Shown here one piece after another: positions 16,742 through 26,000 of a stretch of DNA of 28,872 bases. Position 1 is the stretch's first letter. Each line of letters opens with the position of its first letter. The position numbers and the translations under genes are program-made. The stretch is from Bacillota bacterium (GTDB taxonomy: Bacteria; Eremiobacterota; SpSt-956; JAKJGF01), in NCBI GenBank assembly GCA_029555925.1, contig JAKPQU010000463.1, positions 1 to 28,872 of the forward strand. Reading direction: 5' to 3'. The notes beneath the pieces were generated by a model. The model saw only the letters and a program-made list of their open reading frames with translations. It ran no database searches and was not told where the DNA came from.

Positions 16742-17569
16742 ATGAGAAAATTTTCTTTTTTACTACTGACCCTGTTACTTTTTGTATCTTCCATTGCCAG
16801 TGCGCAGACAGGTAATAAAAGATGGGCTTTAATCATAGGTATAGGTAAATATCCTGAAGCTGCAGGAGTAGAGAATTTTAATTATGTAGAAAACGATATA
16901 ACCGGAATGGAAACATTGTTCAGAGAAAAATTTGCCGTTCCTGCTGAAAATATTACTGTTGTCAGAGAAGAACAGGTGACAAAAGATGGTGTAAAAAAAG
17001 CCATTGCTGATATGGCAGGCAGGGTAAGCGACAGTGATTATGTCTTTATATATATAAGGGCAAGAGGTGAAGATACGTTTCCGGATTTTAACAATGATGA
17101 AAAAAGCGGATACGATACATGTATAGTTCCTTATGACTGCAAGTGGAAGTATCCTAAAACCTATATAACCGATGATACGTTAACAGGATGGATCAAAGAT
17201 ATTAAGGGTAAAATCGTTGCCTTCTGTGATGTCAACGGAGGCGTCGAGCTTATAGATTTACATGCTAATAAAGAACTGGACGGTAGAACTCTTGTACTCG
17301 GCCCTTCTCCCGGAACTAAAGCAGATGAAGACCCGTCACAGCATGGCCTCATGACAAATTTTGTCATAAATAAAACAAATGACCTCTATGAAGATTATCT
17401 TGATGAAATCAGAAACAATTCTGAGGAAGCTCAAAATTTAACTATTTCAATAATAATAGATGAAATTAAGAAGCGTATGAATGAATTCTTGCAGGACAGA
17501 GGCCGTATGGGAGAGTTAACCAGTAATGGCAGACTGGACGGCAAGTCAGTAATTATTTTGAGCAAATAG
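16742..17569 (+). CDS. Secreted caspase-fold (peptidase C14-like) protein, predicted catalytically dead
   Basis: A 275-residue protein with a clear signal peptide (cleavage near A21|Q22). It then follows the C14/metacaspase plan: RWALIIGIGKYPE (27-39), an N-D-x-x-x-M segment (51-56), then strand VFIYIRARGED (101-111), where active members have FYYSGHG. The Tyr-D-T-x-x-V-P-Y-D segment (124-132) and YITDDTL (141-147) are retained. The strand that should carry D-x-C-H-S-G reads VAFCDVNGG (159-167). The catalytic His is therefore Arg108 and the catalytic Cys aligns with Asp163, although a Cys lies one residue earlier. Fold retained, chemistry probably lost: a binding or regulatory pseudo-orthocaspase. 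RBS AGGAGG. The C-terminal helical part (about 205-275) is unassigned. It stands alone before the floA operon. Confidence 0.82.
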   Translation: MRKFSFLLLTLLLFVSSIASAQTGNKRWALIIGIGKYPEAAGVENFNYVENDITGMETLFREKFAVPAENITVVREEQVTKDGVKKAIADMAGRVSDSDYVFIYIRARGEDTFPDFNNDEKSGYDTCIVPYDCKWKYPKTYITDDTLTGWIKDIKGKIVAFCDVNGGVELIDLHANKELDGRTLVLGPSPGTKADEDPSQHGLMTNFVINKTNDLYEDYLDEIRNNSEEAQNLTISIIIDEIKKRMNEFLQDRGRMGELTSNGRLDGKSVIILSK

Positions 17570-17572
17570 GGA

Positions 17573-17622
17573 ATCAGTGACCTGTAATCAGTGACTGGTG
17601 ACCGGTGAATTATTATTCACTG
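17573..17622. repeat. CAGTGAC-type heptamer array
   Basis: ATCAGTGACCTGTAATCAGT and similar units, with an opposite-sense TTCACTG end, start 3 bases after the stop codon of the caspase-like gene. It is the same family as 13750-13864. Confidence 0.75.
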
Positions 17623-17778
17623 TAGCACCTGTCATTGTTTTCTGGTCATTTTTTATTTCGCCAGACATTGGAACTATGGTTGTCTGCTACTAATGACCTG
17701 TTATCCATTACAAATTTTATATAAATAGTTGACTTTTATGTTATAATATTAGTAAATATTTTTAAAGGAGGTACTGGT

Positions 17779-18774
17779 ATGGATCCATGGTCTAATATGT
17801 GTGGTATATTTTTTGCCATAGTTTTTCTGGGAGCCATAGGTCTGGCTGTATTTTTAAATTTTGTGCCTGTTCATCTCTATATCACTGCATGGGCTGCAGG
17901 AGTGGATGTTGGTCTGAGTCATCTTGTAGGTATGAGGTTTCGAAATGTTCCCGCTGATAAAATAATATTTCCTCTTATTATGGCATCTCAGGCAGGCATA
18001 TATATGCCTATAAGGGAACTGGAGGATCATTTTCTCGCAGGAGGAAGGGTAAATAATGTCGTAAATGCTGTAATTGCAGCGAATAAAGCAGGTATACCTC
18101 TGACGCTTGATAAGGCAAGAACGATCGACCTTGCAGGAAGAGATGTACTGGAAGCTGTAAAAATGAGTGTAAATCCGAAAGTAATAAAGACTCCTTTTAT
18201 AGAAGCTGTAGCACAGGACGGAATACAGCTTAAGGCAACATGTCGCATTACGGTAAGGGCCAATATTGAAAAACTTGTAGGCGGTGCCGGTGAAGAAACG
18301 GTACTTGCAAGGGTTGGAGAAGGTATTGTAACAGCTATAGGTTCTTCCCACAGTCACAAAGAAGTACTGGCAAATCCCGAAATAATATCCGAGGCAGTGC
18401 AATCCAAAGGGCTTGATGCAGGAACTGCTTTTGAAATATTATCAATAGATATTGCAGATGTAGATGTAGGGAGAAATATAGGTGCCCAGCTTTCTCTTGA
18501 TAGAGCAAACGCAGACAAACAGATAGCACAGGCCAAGGCAGAACAGCGAAGAGCTATGGCTGTGGCAAAGAGCCAGGAAATGAAAGCACTTGTGGTGCAG
18601 GCCAGGGCAAAACAGGTTGAAGCGGAAACAGAAGTGCCGAAAGCTCTTGCAGATGCACTGAATACTGGAAGATTTTCCGTTATGGATTATTATGAAATGC
18701 AGAATATAATAGCAGATACTAAAATGAGAGAAACTATTGCAGGACTGAGTCAGGGAAAACAGGGAACTGCATAG
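17779..18774 (+). CDS. floA: Flotillin-like protein FloA, first copy
   Basis: A 331-residue FloA-type bacterial flotillin (YqfA/UPF0365 family). An N-terminal membrane hairpin or helix (about 8-32) precedes the conserved band-7/SPFH-like core ([57 protein letters not shown]-type GRNIGAQ). An Ala/Glu/Gln-rich coiled-coil region (about 235-300) and a C-terminal [11 protein letters not shown] segment, typical of FloA, complete it. FloA scaffolds functional membrane microdomains and membrane-associated signalling. The RBS is AAAGGAGG. The common NfeD-family partner is not adjacent; a second floA starts 19 bases downstream. Just upstream is an AT-rich stretch with TTGACT and TATAAT, but their spacing (7 bases) does not form a standard promoter. 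Confidence 0.95.
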   Translation: MDPWSNMCGIFFAIVFLGAIGLAVFLNFVPVHLYITAWAAGVDVGLSHLVGMRFRNVPADKIIFPLIMASQAGIYMPIRELEDHFLAGGRVNNVVNAVIAANKAGIPLTLDKARTIDLAGRDVLEAVKMSVNPKVIKTPFIEAVAQDGIQLKATCRITVRANIEKLVGGAGEETVLARVGEGIVTAIGSSHSHKEVLANPEIISEAVQSKGLDAGTAFEILSIDIADVDVGRNIGAQLSLDRANADKQIAQAKAEQRRAMAVAKSQEMKALVVQARAKQVEAETEVPKALADALNTGRFSVMDYYEMQNIIADTKMRETIAGLSQGKQGTA

Positions 18775-18793
18775 AGAAAGGAGATACGATAAC

Positions 18794-19756
18794 ATGGGTA
18801 TATTGATGGCTGTGATTCTGTTTATACTATTTATGATAGGTGTAATTATATTGTATTTTGTCCCCATACCAACATGGATAAAAGCCGTTTCTGCAGGTGT
18901 ACATGTAAGCCTTGGTGATTTTATCGGAATGAGACTCAGAAATGTTTCACCTGATAAAATAATAGATCAATTCATTATGTTACAGCGTGCAGGTATTCAT
19001 ATAAAAAGGCAGGAGCTTGAAGCCCATTATCTGGCAGGTGGTAACATATCTGCTGTATCTTTAGCTTTGATAGAAGCCCATAAGGCAGGGATCCCCCTTA
19101 ATTTTGCCCAGGCCGCTGCCATTGATCTGGCAGGCAGAAATGTGCTGGAAGCAGTGAGTATGAGTATAAATCCGAAGGTTATAAAAACGCCTCTCATAGA
19201 AGCAGTTGCAAAAGACGGCATACAGATGAGAGCTACAGCAAGGATTACCGTAAGGGCAAATATTGAAAAGCTTATAGGCGGAGCAGGTGAAGAAACAGTA
19301 ATAGCAAGAGTGGGAGAAGGTGTTGTGACTACAATAGGCTCTGCAGAGTCTCATAAAAGAGTTCTGGAAAATCCCAATATGATTACTCAGAATGTACTCA
19401 GACGCGGTCTTGACAGAGGAACTGCTTTTGAAATACTGTCCATAGATATAGCAGATGTTGATATAGGGAGAAATATAGGTGCTCAGATACAGATAGAACA
19501 GGCCAATGCAGATAAACTTATAGCACAGGCCCAGGCAGAAACAAGAAGAGCCGATGCCATAGCAACAGAAGAAGAAATGAAGGCCCGTGTAGAAGAAATG
19601 AGAGCAAAGGTTATAGAAGCAGAATGTCTGGTACCTTTAGGACTTGCCAATGCCCTGAGAGAGGGAAGACTTGGCCTTGGTAACAGTAAACCGACATCAC
19701 ACCTGCCGGGGAAAAATTCTGCAGGACAGCTGACAACTTCTTACAGACCGGAATAG
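18794..19756 (+). CDS. floA: Flotillin-like protein FloA, second copy (divergent C terminus)
   Basis: A 320-residue paralogue of the preceding gene. It has the same N-terminal helix, the same core motifs ([67 protein letters not shown]) and an Ala/Glu coiled coil. The end differs: it lacks the YYEMQN segment and instead has about 30 residues rich in Gly, Ser, Thr and Pro ([20 protein letters not shown]...). In the family, FloA proteins oligomerise; two co-expressed paralogues could form hetero-oligomers or distinct domains. RBS AAAGGAG. It starts 19 bases after the first copy and ends 13 bases before the zinc-ribbon gene, so the three genes form an operon. Confidence 0.95.
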   Translation: MGILMAVILFILFMIGVIILYFVPIPTWIKAVSAGVHVSLGDFIGMRLRNVSPDKIIDQFIMLQRAGIHIKRQELEAHYLAGGNISAVSLALIEAHKAGIPLNFAQAAAIDLAGRNVLEAVSMSINPKVIKTPLIEAVAKDGIQMRATARITVRANIEKLIGGAGEETVIARVGEGVVTTIGSAESHKRVLENPNMITQNVLRRGLDRGTAFEILSIDIADVDIGRNIGAQIQIEQANADKLIAQAQAETRRADAIATEEEMKARVEEMRAKVIEAECLVPLGLANALREGRLGLGNSKPTSHLPGKNSAGQLTTSYRPE

Positions 19757-19769
19757 AGAGGGTTTTACA

Positions 19770-20381
19770 ATGGTTAAATGTACGAAATGTTACGCCATTA
19801 ATAAACCGGAAGCAAAATTTTGCGGTTCCTGCGGGCAAACCCTTGTATCGCCTGGCCAGAGACCTGGTCAGAATACACCTTCCAGACCGACCTATACCCC
19901 TCCCGTGAGACCGGCATACAGTCCCCCTGTAAGAGATACTTCTACGAAACCTTCTTATAATCTTCCTGTAAGAGTAGGCCCTCCTTCAATGCCTTCCAGG
20001 GTAACAGTGTCTGCCCCTTCAATGCCTTCCAGGGTAGCAATGACTCCTTCTACAGAACCTAAAACATGGTCATCTGACGAAAAAGAGGAAGATTTTGCGC
20101 TGGCTACTGTTGATGCAGCAGTATTCCCGGCAGATACAGAGAAAGATGACAGCTATGCTGTTGAGTCTGTGAAAGAGGAAGACAGTGATGCCTATCATCT
20201 TACGGAAGATTTTAAAAAAGAAGTCTCCTCTCTCGATGTAAGAGAGGAAAGGCAGGTCGTAGATACAAAAGGTTCTGACTGGAATATATTGAGTAGGTTG
20301 TTTTCAGGAGATAGAAATTTAATGGATATGTTTATAATACAGGAAATAATGACTCCTCCGAGATTTAAGCGCAGGAAATAA
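19770..20381 (+). CDS. Zinc-ribbon, proline-rich, acidic protein of the floA operon
   Basis: A 203-residue protein of unknown function. The N-terminal zinc ribbon has Cys 4, 7, 18 and 21, the same spacing as the ribbons of both kinases in this window. A basic Pro/Arg/Ser-rich region follows (about 28-95) with internal repeats (YTPPVRPAYSPPVR; PSMPSRVTV/PSMPSRVAM). An acidic, probably disordered stretch comes next (about 105-180), and then a compact C terminus (MDMFIIQEIMTPPRFKRRK) that looks like a binding peptide. There is no membrane helix. In this operon it may be a cytoplasmic adaptor recruited to FloA domains; that is inference. AGAGGG RBS. A strong terminator follows 15 bases after the stop. 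Confidence 0.78.
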   Translation: MVKCTKCYAINKPEAKFCGSCGQTLVSPGQRPGQNTPSRPTYTPPVRPAYSPPVRDTSTKPSYNLPVRVGPPSMPSRVTVSAPSMPSRVAMTPSTEPKTWSSDEKEEDFALATVDAAVFPADTEKDDSYAVESVKEEDSDAYHLTEDFKKEVSSLDVREERQVVDTKGSDWNILSRLFSGDRNLMDMFIIQEIMTPPRFKRRK

Positions 20382-20395
20382 CTATCCTGAAATAT

Positions 20396-20434
20396 TTAAA
20401 ATAAAAAAGGGCACTGAGCCCTTTTTTATTTTAA
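20396..20434 (+). terminator. Rho-independent terminator of the floA operon
   Basis: Perfect 17-base inverted repeat: the left arm ends in AAAAAAGGGC, the loop is ACTGA, and the right arm begins GCCCTTTTTT. The GC-rich core plus U-tract is a classic intrinsic terminator; the symmetric A/T arms make it usable from either strand. Confidence 0.93.
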
Positions 20435-20540
20435 TGATAAGCATTTCTTTGTCCGGCAATCTGGTAGATTATCTGCTTTAGAAGGAACTTTTCAGTATTT
20501 TGTCGAATAACGTCAAAATTTTATTGTTTAGGAGGTAAAA

Positions 20541-22604
20541 ATGAAAAAAATTTTTATTCCGCTATTATCTTTATTACTCCTTATTATTCCATTATCTGCG
20601 ATGGCAGATCCTTTTTCTGATGTTCCATCGGGTCACTGGGCTTATGATGCGGTAAATATGCTGGAAGAAAAAGGTCTTGTCGAAGGCTATCCTGACGGCC
20701 TGTTTAAAGGAGATAGACCTATGACCCGTTATGAAATGGCTATGGTCGTAGCCAGAGTAATCGCAAAATTAGAACAGGTTCAGGCTTCTATTCCTCAAAT
20801 GCCGGATCTGTCTATATATGCCACAAAGGAGGATCTGGAAGTAATAAATAAACTCACAAAAGAATTCAAGGGAGAACTCGACGGTCTTGGTGTGAGAGTT
20901 GCAAACATAGAAGACAGCCTGGGCCGTATAAGCAGCAGAGTGGAAGAATTAGAAAGAGTTTTTGTAAGAGGAGATATTACTTCCGTAGCAAGCACTGTAG
21001 GATATACCAAATACAACATCCTGGGTTCTGCCAGTACAGATTATATCGCATATGAAGATTACGGCGGTTATCTTCTTACACAGGGCGCTGCCGTTACTAC
21101 CAGACTTAACCTGGATGTAGGCGTGAATATAGATGAAAATGTAACTGCAGGAGGGACCTTTACGGGTTTCAGTGCTCTGGGAGATTCCGATGTAGCCTAT
21201 TCATGGGGTGTATTACCTCCTTATAATGCTGCAGGTATCAGTGCTTTTAATGCAAATGATAATATATATAATGTTGGCGTTAATTATCAGGCAAATCTGA
21301 ATAAATTATGGTTTAAAACAGACGGAGACTGGAAGGTAGAAGGAACCTTCGGTGAATATCAGCCTGAGAAAATTTCACCTCTTATTTATTACGGTATAGT
21401 TGCTCCTGCCTACTGGGGGCCCAGTACTATCCCTGTAAACGGTATCAATGTAAAGGGAAATATCTATGAAAACTACAAGTTCGAACTGGTTGAAGCAGAT
21501 GATCTTACCTGGCTGGATTACGGGCCTTCACCACTTTATTCCAGTTATAATCCTTTTAATCTGTATTTATCTGATTACTATAAATTTAACGGATTTCATA
21601 ATAGAATGTACGGAGCTCTAGGAGGATATGAGAATGATAAACTGGATTTTGATGCCACCTATTTGCGCATATATGAAGATTACGCTTCAAACCCCGGCAT
21701 AGATATGATACCGAGAGATGAAATATTGTTTGGTATAAGAGGGAGTTATAAAATACTGGAAGAAGATAAATTTAAAATTTTCGGAGAATTTAATCAGAGC
21801 TGGTTTGACTACAATCTTTTGGACAGTGCAGACCCGAGACGAAGTGGTAATCTTCTGGTGCTGGGCGGAGAAGGCAAATGGTCGGCACTGGACTATAAAG
21901 CTCAGTTTCTGCGTATAGAAGGCAATTATGAACCATTCAATTTCCACAGGATCTTTGAATTTAAGAGCACTGAATGCTGTGATATAGGTGAAAGTGTTTA
22001 TATACCATCTATTTATCGCCCTAACAGAATAGGATTTAATATGACCCTTCAATATAATTTCCCGGAAGATAGAGGACATATATTTGGATCTCTTACCTAT
22101 GAAAGTCAGATAGATCCTACAATGGATACAAACCCTCAAACAACTATCGGTTCGTCATATGGTTTTCAGGATCATTCCTTCCTTAATAATTCTGCAGATA
22201 AAGGAAAAGAGTTTTTCTATGATATAGGCGGTGTATATCAGATTACAGATAAAGCTTATATTGAAGGCCATTACTTTTCCTTTAATTTTAAAAGAGATTA
22301 TGCAACTTATAAATTTGATACGACAAGACATTATATCCATGTAGCAGGAAGTTATAATGTTACGGATGAATTTAAAGTAACAGGTATTTATGAGATGGTA
22401 AAAACCAGGGGTATAGATGATAGCGGTGCTGATATAGACGGACTCATTCACATACCCGGTGTATCCCTGAGTTATGACTTCAGTGAAGATGCATCTGTAG
22501 GAGTGGATTACAGATGTTATAACGGAGATTCTACTTATAATTCGGAACCGCTCCTTAATTATAATGCAAACAGAGTATCTACGTGGATGAAGCTGGCTTT
22601 CTAG
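20541..22604 (+). CDS. SLH-domain outer-membrane beta-barrel protein (porin-like)
   Basis: A 687-residue exported protein. A signal peptide ends SAMA|DPFSD. One SLH domain follows (about 24-80: FSDVPSGHWAYDAVNML... EGYPDGLF... MTRYEMAMVVARVIAKL), then a short coiled coil (about 95-140, GVRVANIEDSLGRISSRVEE). The rest is a predicted beta-barrel with alternating aromatic strands, ending VSTWMKLAF; the terminal Phe is the usual outer-membrane assembly signal. SLH-porins of this type (cyanobacterial SomA, OmpM of Negativicutes, Deinococcus SlpA) tether the outer membrane to cell-wall polymers. Solute specificity cannot be read from sequence. RBS AGGAGG, 8 bases before the ATG. It is monocistronic: preceded by the floA terminator and followed by its own terminator. 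Confidence 0.9.
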   Translation: MKKIFIPLLSLLLLIIPLSAMADPFSDVPSGHWAYDAVNMLEEKGLVEGYPDGLFKGDRPMTRYEMAMVVARVIAKLEQVQASIPQMPDLSIYATKEDLEVINKLTKEFKGELDGLGVRVANIEDSLGRISSRVEELERVFVRGDITSVASTVGYTKYNILGSASTDYIAYEDYGGYLLTQGAAVTTRLNLDVGVNIDENVTAGGTFTGFSALGDSDVAYSWGVLPPYNAAGISAFNANDNIYNVGVNYQANLNKLWFKTDGDWKVEGTFGEYQPEKISPLIYYGIVAPAYWGPSTIPVNGINVKGNIYENYKFELVEADDLTWLDYGPSPLYSSYNPFNLYLSDYYKFNGFHNRMYGALGGYENDKLDFDATYLRIYEDYASNPGIDMIPRDEILFGIRGSYKILEEDKFKIFGEFNQSWFDYNLLDSADPRRSGNLLVLGGEGKWSALDYKAQFLRIEGNYEPFNFHRIFEFKSTECCDIGESVYIPSIYRPNRIGFNMTLQYNFPEDRGHIFGSLTYESQIDPTMDTNPQTTIGSSYGFQDHSFLNNSADKGKEFFYDIGGVYQITDKAYIEGHYFSFNFKRDYATYKFDTTRHYIHVAGSYNVTDEFKVTGIYEMVKTRGIDDSGADIDGLIHIPGVSLSYDFSEDASVGVDYRCYNGDSTYNSEPLLNYNANRVSTWMKLAF

Positions 22605-22670
22605 ACAGGGATGATGGGATGAAGAGCAGCTCGTGTGGAGGGCTCTGATTACAAGGTATGAGGTGATAAA

Positions 22671-22710
22671 AAACAGTGAGTGGAACATCGTTCCACTCAC
22701 TGTTTCTTTT
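22671..22710 (+). terminator. Rho-independent terminator of the SLH-porin gene
   Basis: Perfect 16-base stem AAACAGTGAGTGGAAC with its complement, a three-base loop (ATC), then TCTTTT. It lies 67 bases after the stop codon. Confidence 0.92.
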
Positions 22711-22789
22711 ATAACCCGTCCGGTTACAACGAAGAATAATACCAAATTGCTTTAATTAAACTGAACAATTTGAATAATAGGTAAACACT

Positions 22790-22939
22790 GTCTGCCTGCC
22801 TGATGCTCCTCCGAAAAAAATCTAAACTGGAACGTTTATAACAGTTACAGCTTAGATCATGCTACTTTACATTATAATTCAATAAAATATACCTGTGCTG
22901 CCGTGATATTTTTTTCTCCGGAACACCAGGCAGGCAGAC
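22790..22939. repeat. Inverted pair of diverged R1-like units
   Basis: GTCTGCCTGCCTG at 22790-22802 is found as a perfect inverted copy at 22927-22939. Inside it, similarity continues through CCGAAAAAAATC (left) and the A/T-rich matching right arm. The layout, two inverted units 80 bases apart, is the same as the R1 pair at 28691-28872. Confidence 0.65.
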
Positions 22940-22978
22940 TACTATGTCTAAAGCTAAATAGTATAAGAATCTGTGCTC

Positions 22979-23005
22979 CCATCACGCATTACGATTCTCA
23001 TATAA
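22979..23005 (-). repeat. R2 left end with heptamers, inverted copy
   Basis: The reverse complement reads TTTATATGAGAATCGTAATG followed by CGTGATGG. It is the same junction between TATATGAGAATCGT and heptamers seen at 2238 and 11452. Confidence 0.65.
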
Positions 23006-23015
23006 ATCCCTTGTC

Positions 23016-26000
23016 CTACTGGCGATGTGCCGGTGGATTACCACCCGGAGGGGGACTACCCTGAGGTGGTCCACCGGGAGGCGGTGTGCTACCGGTCGGG
23101 GGAGACGCCGGTGGCGTAGAAGTTGCCGGCGGTGGCGTCTGGGTCGTAGACGGAACTGCCGGCGGCGACGGAGTAAGAGTTCCTGAAGGTGAAGGACTCG
23201 GAACAGGTAAAGGTCTGGTTTCTTCCTTTACTGCTCCTTTGATATTCCATTTTATAATGTCCAGTATAAGATAATTATTTATTTTTACCGGTATGAAGGT
23301 AAGAGTAAATATATCCTTTTTTTCTATCGTTACAGGTTTCCCCAGTTCTTTGATGATTATTTCATCTATCTTTTCCGATCTGTTATATATTGCGATCTTA
23401 TATGGCTCTTCTCCTGTATCTGAAATGGACTGTACATTGTTATACATATCATAATTTTCTATGTCGTAAATCTCTCTGTCCAGTTCGTCCATTTTATCCT
23501 TCCCCGGTTTCGGAGTCTTATCCGGTTTCGGAGTGATGCTTTTATTTTCATATGACGGTTCATAAAGTTCTTTCAAAATATTATCGATATAGGTTTCATC
23601 TATGGTATCATTTTTTTGAATATGTTCCGCTATAAAATAATAGCCATCAGCCAGAGGTACCATGGTATCGGATGGAATAGCATCTGTCTGCTTCTTTTCA
23701 ACAGGTTTAAGTATTAAAATCTTTGCCCTCATTAATTTTGGTAAATCCAGTAATTCTTTAGGGTTAAGACGATCAAAGGTAGCTTTTACAGCAGGATACC
23801 AGTCAATTGATTTTGTATCATCATCATTGCCTGAAACTGAGGACACCGGTATTTTACTGTCCAGAAAAACCTTGGGAATAGATATTCTGTTTGCTCCGCC
23901 GTAATCATAGGCAGGGAGAGCTGTTTCCACCGGTACCCATCCTATTTTGTTTATCCATACTTCAGACCATACATAGGGGCCATTTTCTACTACCAGTCTT
24001 GCAGGAACTCCTGCTGCTTTACAGAGAGAGCAAAAGAGCCTTGCTTTTGACCAGCATACGCCCGTATTTTTTCTGAGAGTTGTTACTGCGTCTTCTACCA
24101 GTCCTTCCTTCGAAGTCGATGTTATAAATTTATCGGAAGTTCTGTCTTCACTGATATTCAGAAAATAATTATAGGGCATATCACGAAAGAGTGGTGAATA
24201 AAGTATATCTTTTACTGTAAGAAACATATCTCCTGTTGATATACCTTCTCTCTTCTTATGGTTTTCTTTGACTATAGAACTGGCTGCCTGAGTGATAATT
24301 GTATTATCTGATGGTAAATAACGGCCTGGCAGAAGGTATTTTTTTACTTCCAGAGGCATAGCCTGAGGGAATGGATAGGATTGTTTTGTATCTATCATGG
24401 GCTTCCTGTAATCACTGACATAGCCGTAAGACAGAAAATCTGCATTTTCAATGTCTCCGCTGAATTCTGCCCATGTATTGCCCATCATATCTTCTGTAAT
24501 TGAATAGGTCATAGCCCCGCCCTGTTCCAGATTTTTTCCGTCACCCCAGAAAGCTCCGTAAGCCCATATGACATCTCCGTAATGATCTTTCGGCATGGCA
24601 AAACGAAGACTTATTCGTTCATTTTTCTCACCTGACCTCTGCCAGTGATATGAGGCAGTATTAAAGTTTTCCGGTTCAGGTTTGTGAATACCTTCTTTAC
24701 CGTTAAAAGAAAAGTAATCTGATAAGTCCGGTTTACCTATAAGGTTAAATTTACCGTTAAAAGGAAGTTTCGAGTAAAGATCTTTGAAAACAGGGTCACC
24801 TTTAAGGGCATCTCTTTTTTCTTCATGAAGGACTGAAAATCCGCTGTAAGTGCCAAACCATTTATTATTATCTCTGTCAACTGCAACGGCGCCGACATAA
24901 TTACTTATAAGTCCGCTGTTTTCAGCCTTGAAGTTTTTAAAAGTTCCGTCACGCCTTAAAACTGTTGCGCCTCCGCCCCAGTATCCAATCCACAGAGTGC
25001 CGTCCGTTTCAAAAGCCAGAGATGTTACAAAATTACTTATCAAAAATTTGTCATTTTCCGACCTGTAATTGGTCCAATTCTCTCCGTCGAAAACCGATAT
25101 ACCTTCCGATGTGGCAAACCACATGTTCCCATCAACAGGATTTTGAGCTATAGCTGTGACGGAATTGCTTACAAGTCCGCTGTTGCCCATAGAATAATTT
25201 GTCCATTTCAGACCGGATTTCTTTACTTCTTTCAAAACAATGTCTATTTCTTTTTCTGTGAGATCCATTTTTTCCAGATTTTCAACCAGTTCTGTTTCGG
25301 AATATTTCTTATTTTTCAGCTCTTCCAGCAGTTCTATTTTACTTTTCTTAACGGTTTTCTCTCCTTCTTCTTTATTATCTTTATCATCTTTATCTTTGGA
25401 AACGTTAAAATAAGTTTTTAAATTTTTTATTGTGTCATTATCAATGGTCAAACCCGGTTGCAGTGTGGAAAGCCCCCCGTCCCATATGCCGAACCACAGA
25501 TTTCCGTCTTTATCTTTAAATGACGGAACTACCCTGTTTCCTGCAAGACCGTTATTCCTGTTGTAAACAGTCCATTTCCCCCCCTGATCCATCATTGCTA
25601 CTCCGCCGCCGAACGTGGCCATCCAGAGATTTTCATAATCATCTAAAACAAGAGAAGATACTCTGTTATCGGGAAGAGGACTGTTTGCTTTATCATAGGT
25701 TGTTCTCTTGCCTTTTCTGTCCAGTTTTGTAACACCATAACCTGTAGCAAACCATATTCCGCCTTTACCGGTTCTGGGAACATCTTCCTTTGCCAGTGGT
25801 AAGAATAATATATCATTTATCCTGTTATCTGCCAGTCCGTCACGGGCAGTAAAGGAAACAAACTGACCTCTCGCGTTGAAAACACTGACACCTCCGAATT
25901 TCGGATCTGCATCATTACCTGTACCAATCCATGCATAGCCCTGGGGGTCGAATTCAAATGTAATTACTCCGTTGTAAATAAGTCCGTCTTCTTCCGTAAA

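Larger units (their letters stand above)
22605..23015. other. Convergent intergenic region, 411 bp
   Basis: Contains the porin terminator (22671-22710). An R2-like element follows, whose two ends lie near 22721-22732 and 22990-23004, with a diverged inverted R1-like pair (22790-22822 / 22905-22939) inside. No ORF is supported on either strand. Confidence 0.6.

Noticed and set aside
17729..17747. TTGACT and TATAAT as a promoter for floA
   Set aside because: Both boxes are good alone, but they are only 7 bases apart and neither has a proper partner at 16-18 bases.
17854..18402. A 182-codon minus-strand frame across the first floA
   Set aside because: Shadow of the floA codon pattern, very rich in Cys, Tyr and Phe, with no homology signal.
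22155..22745. A 196-codon open frame on the minus strand over the end of the SLH-porin gene
   Set aside because: Antisense to a well-supported barrel; its composition mirrors the sense codons and it has no recognisable domain.
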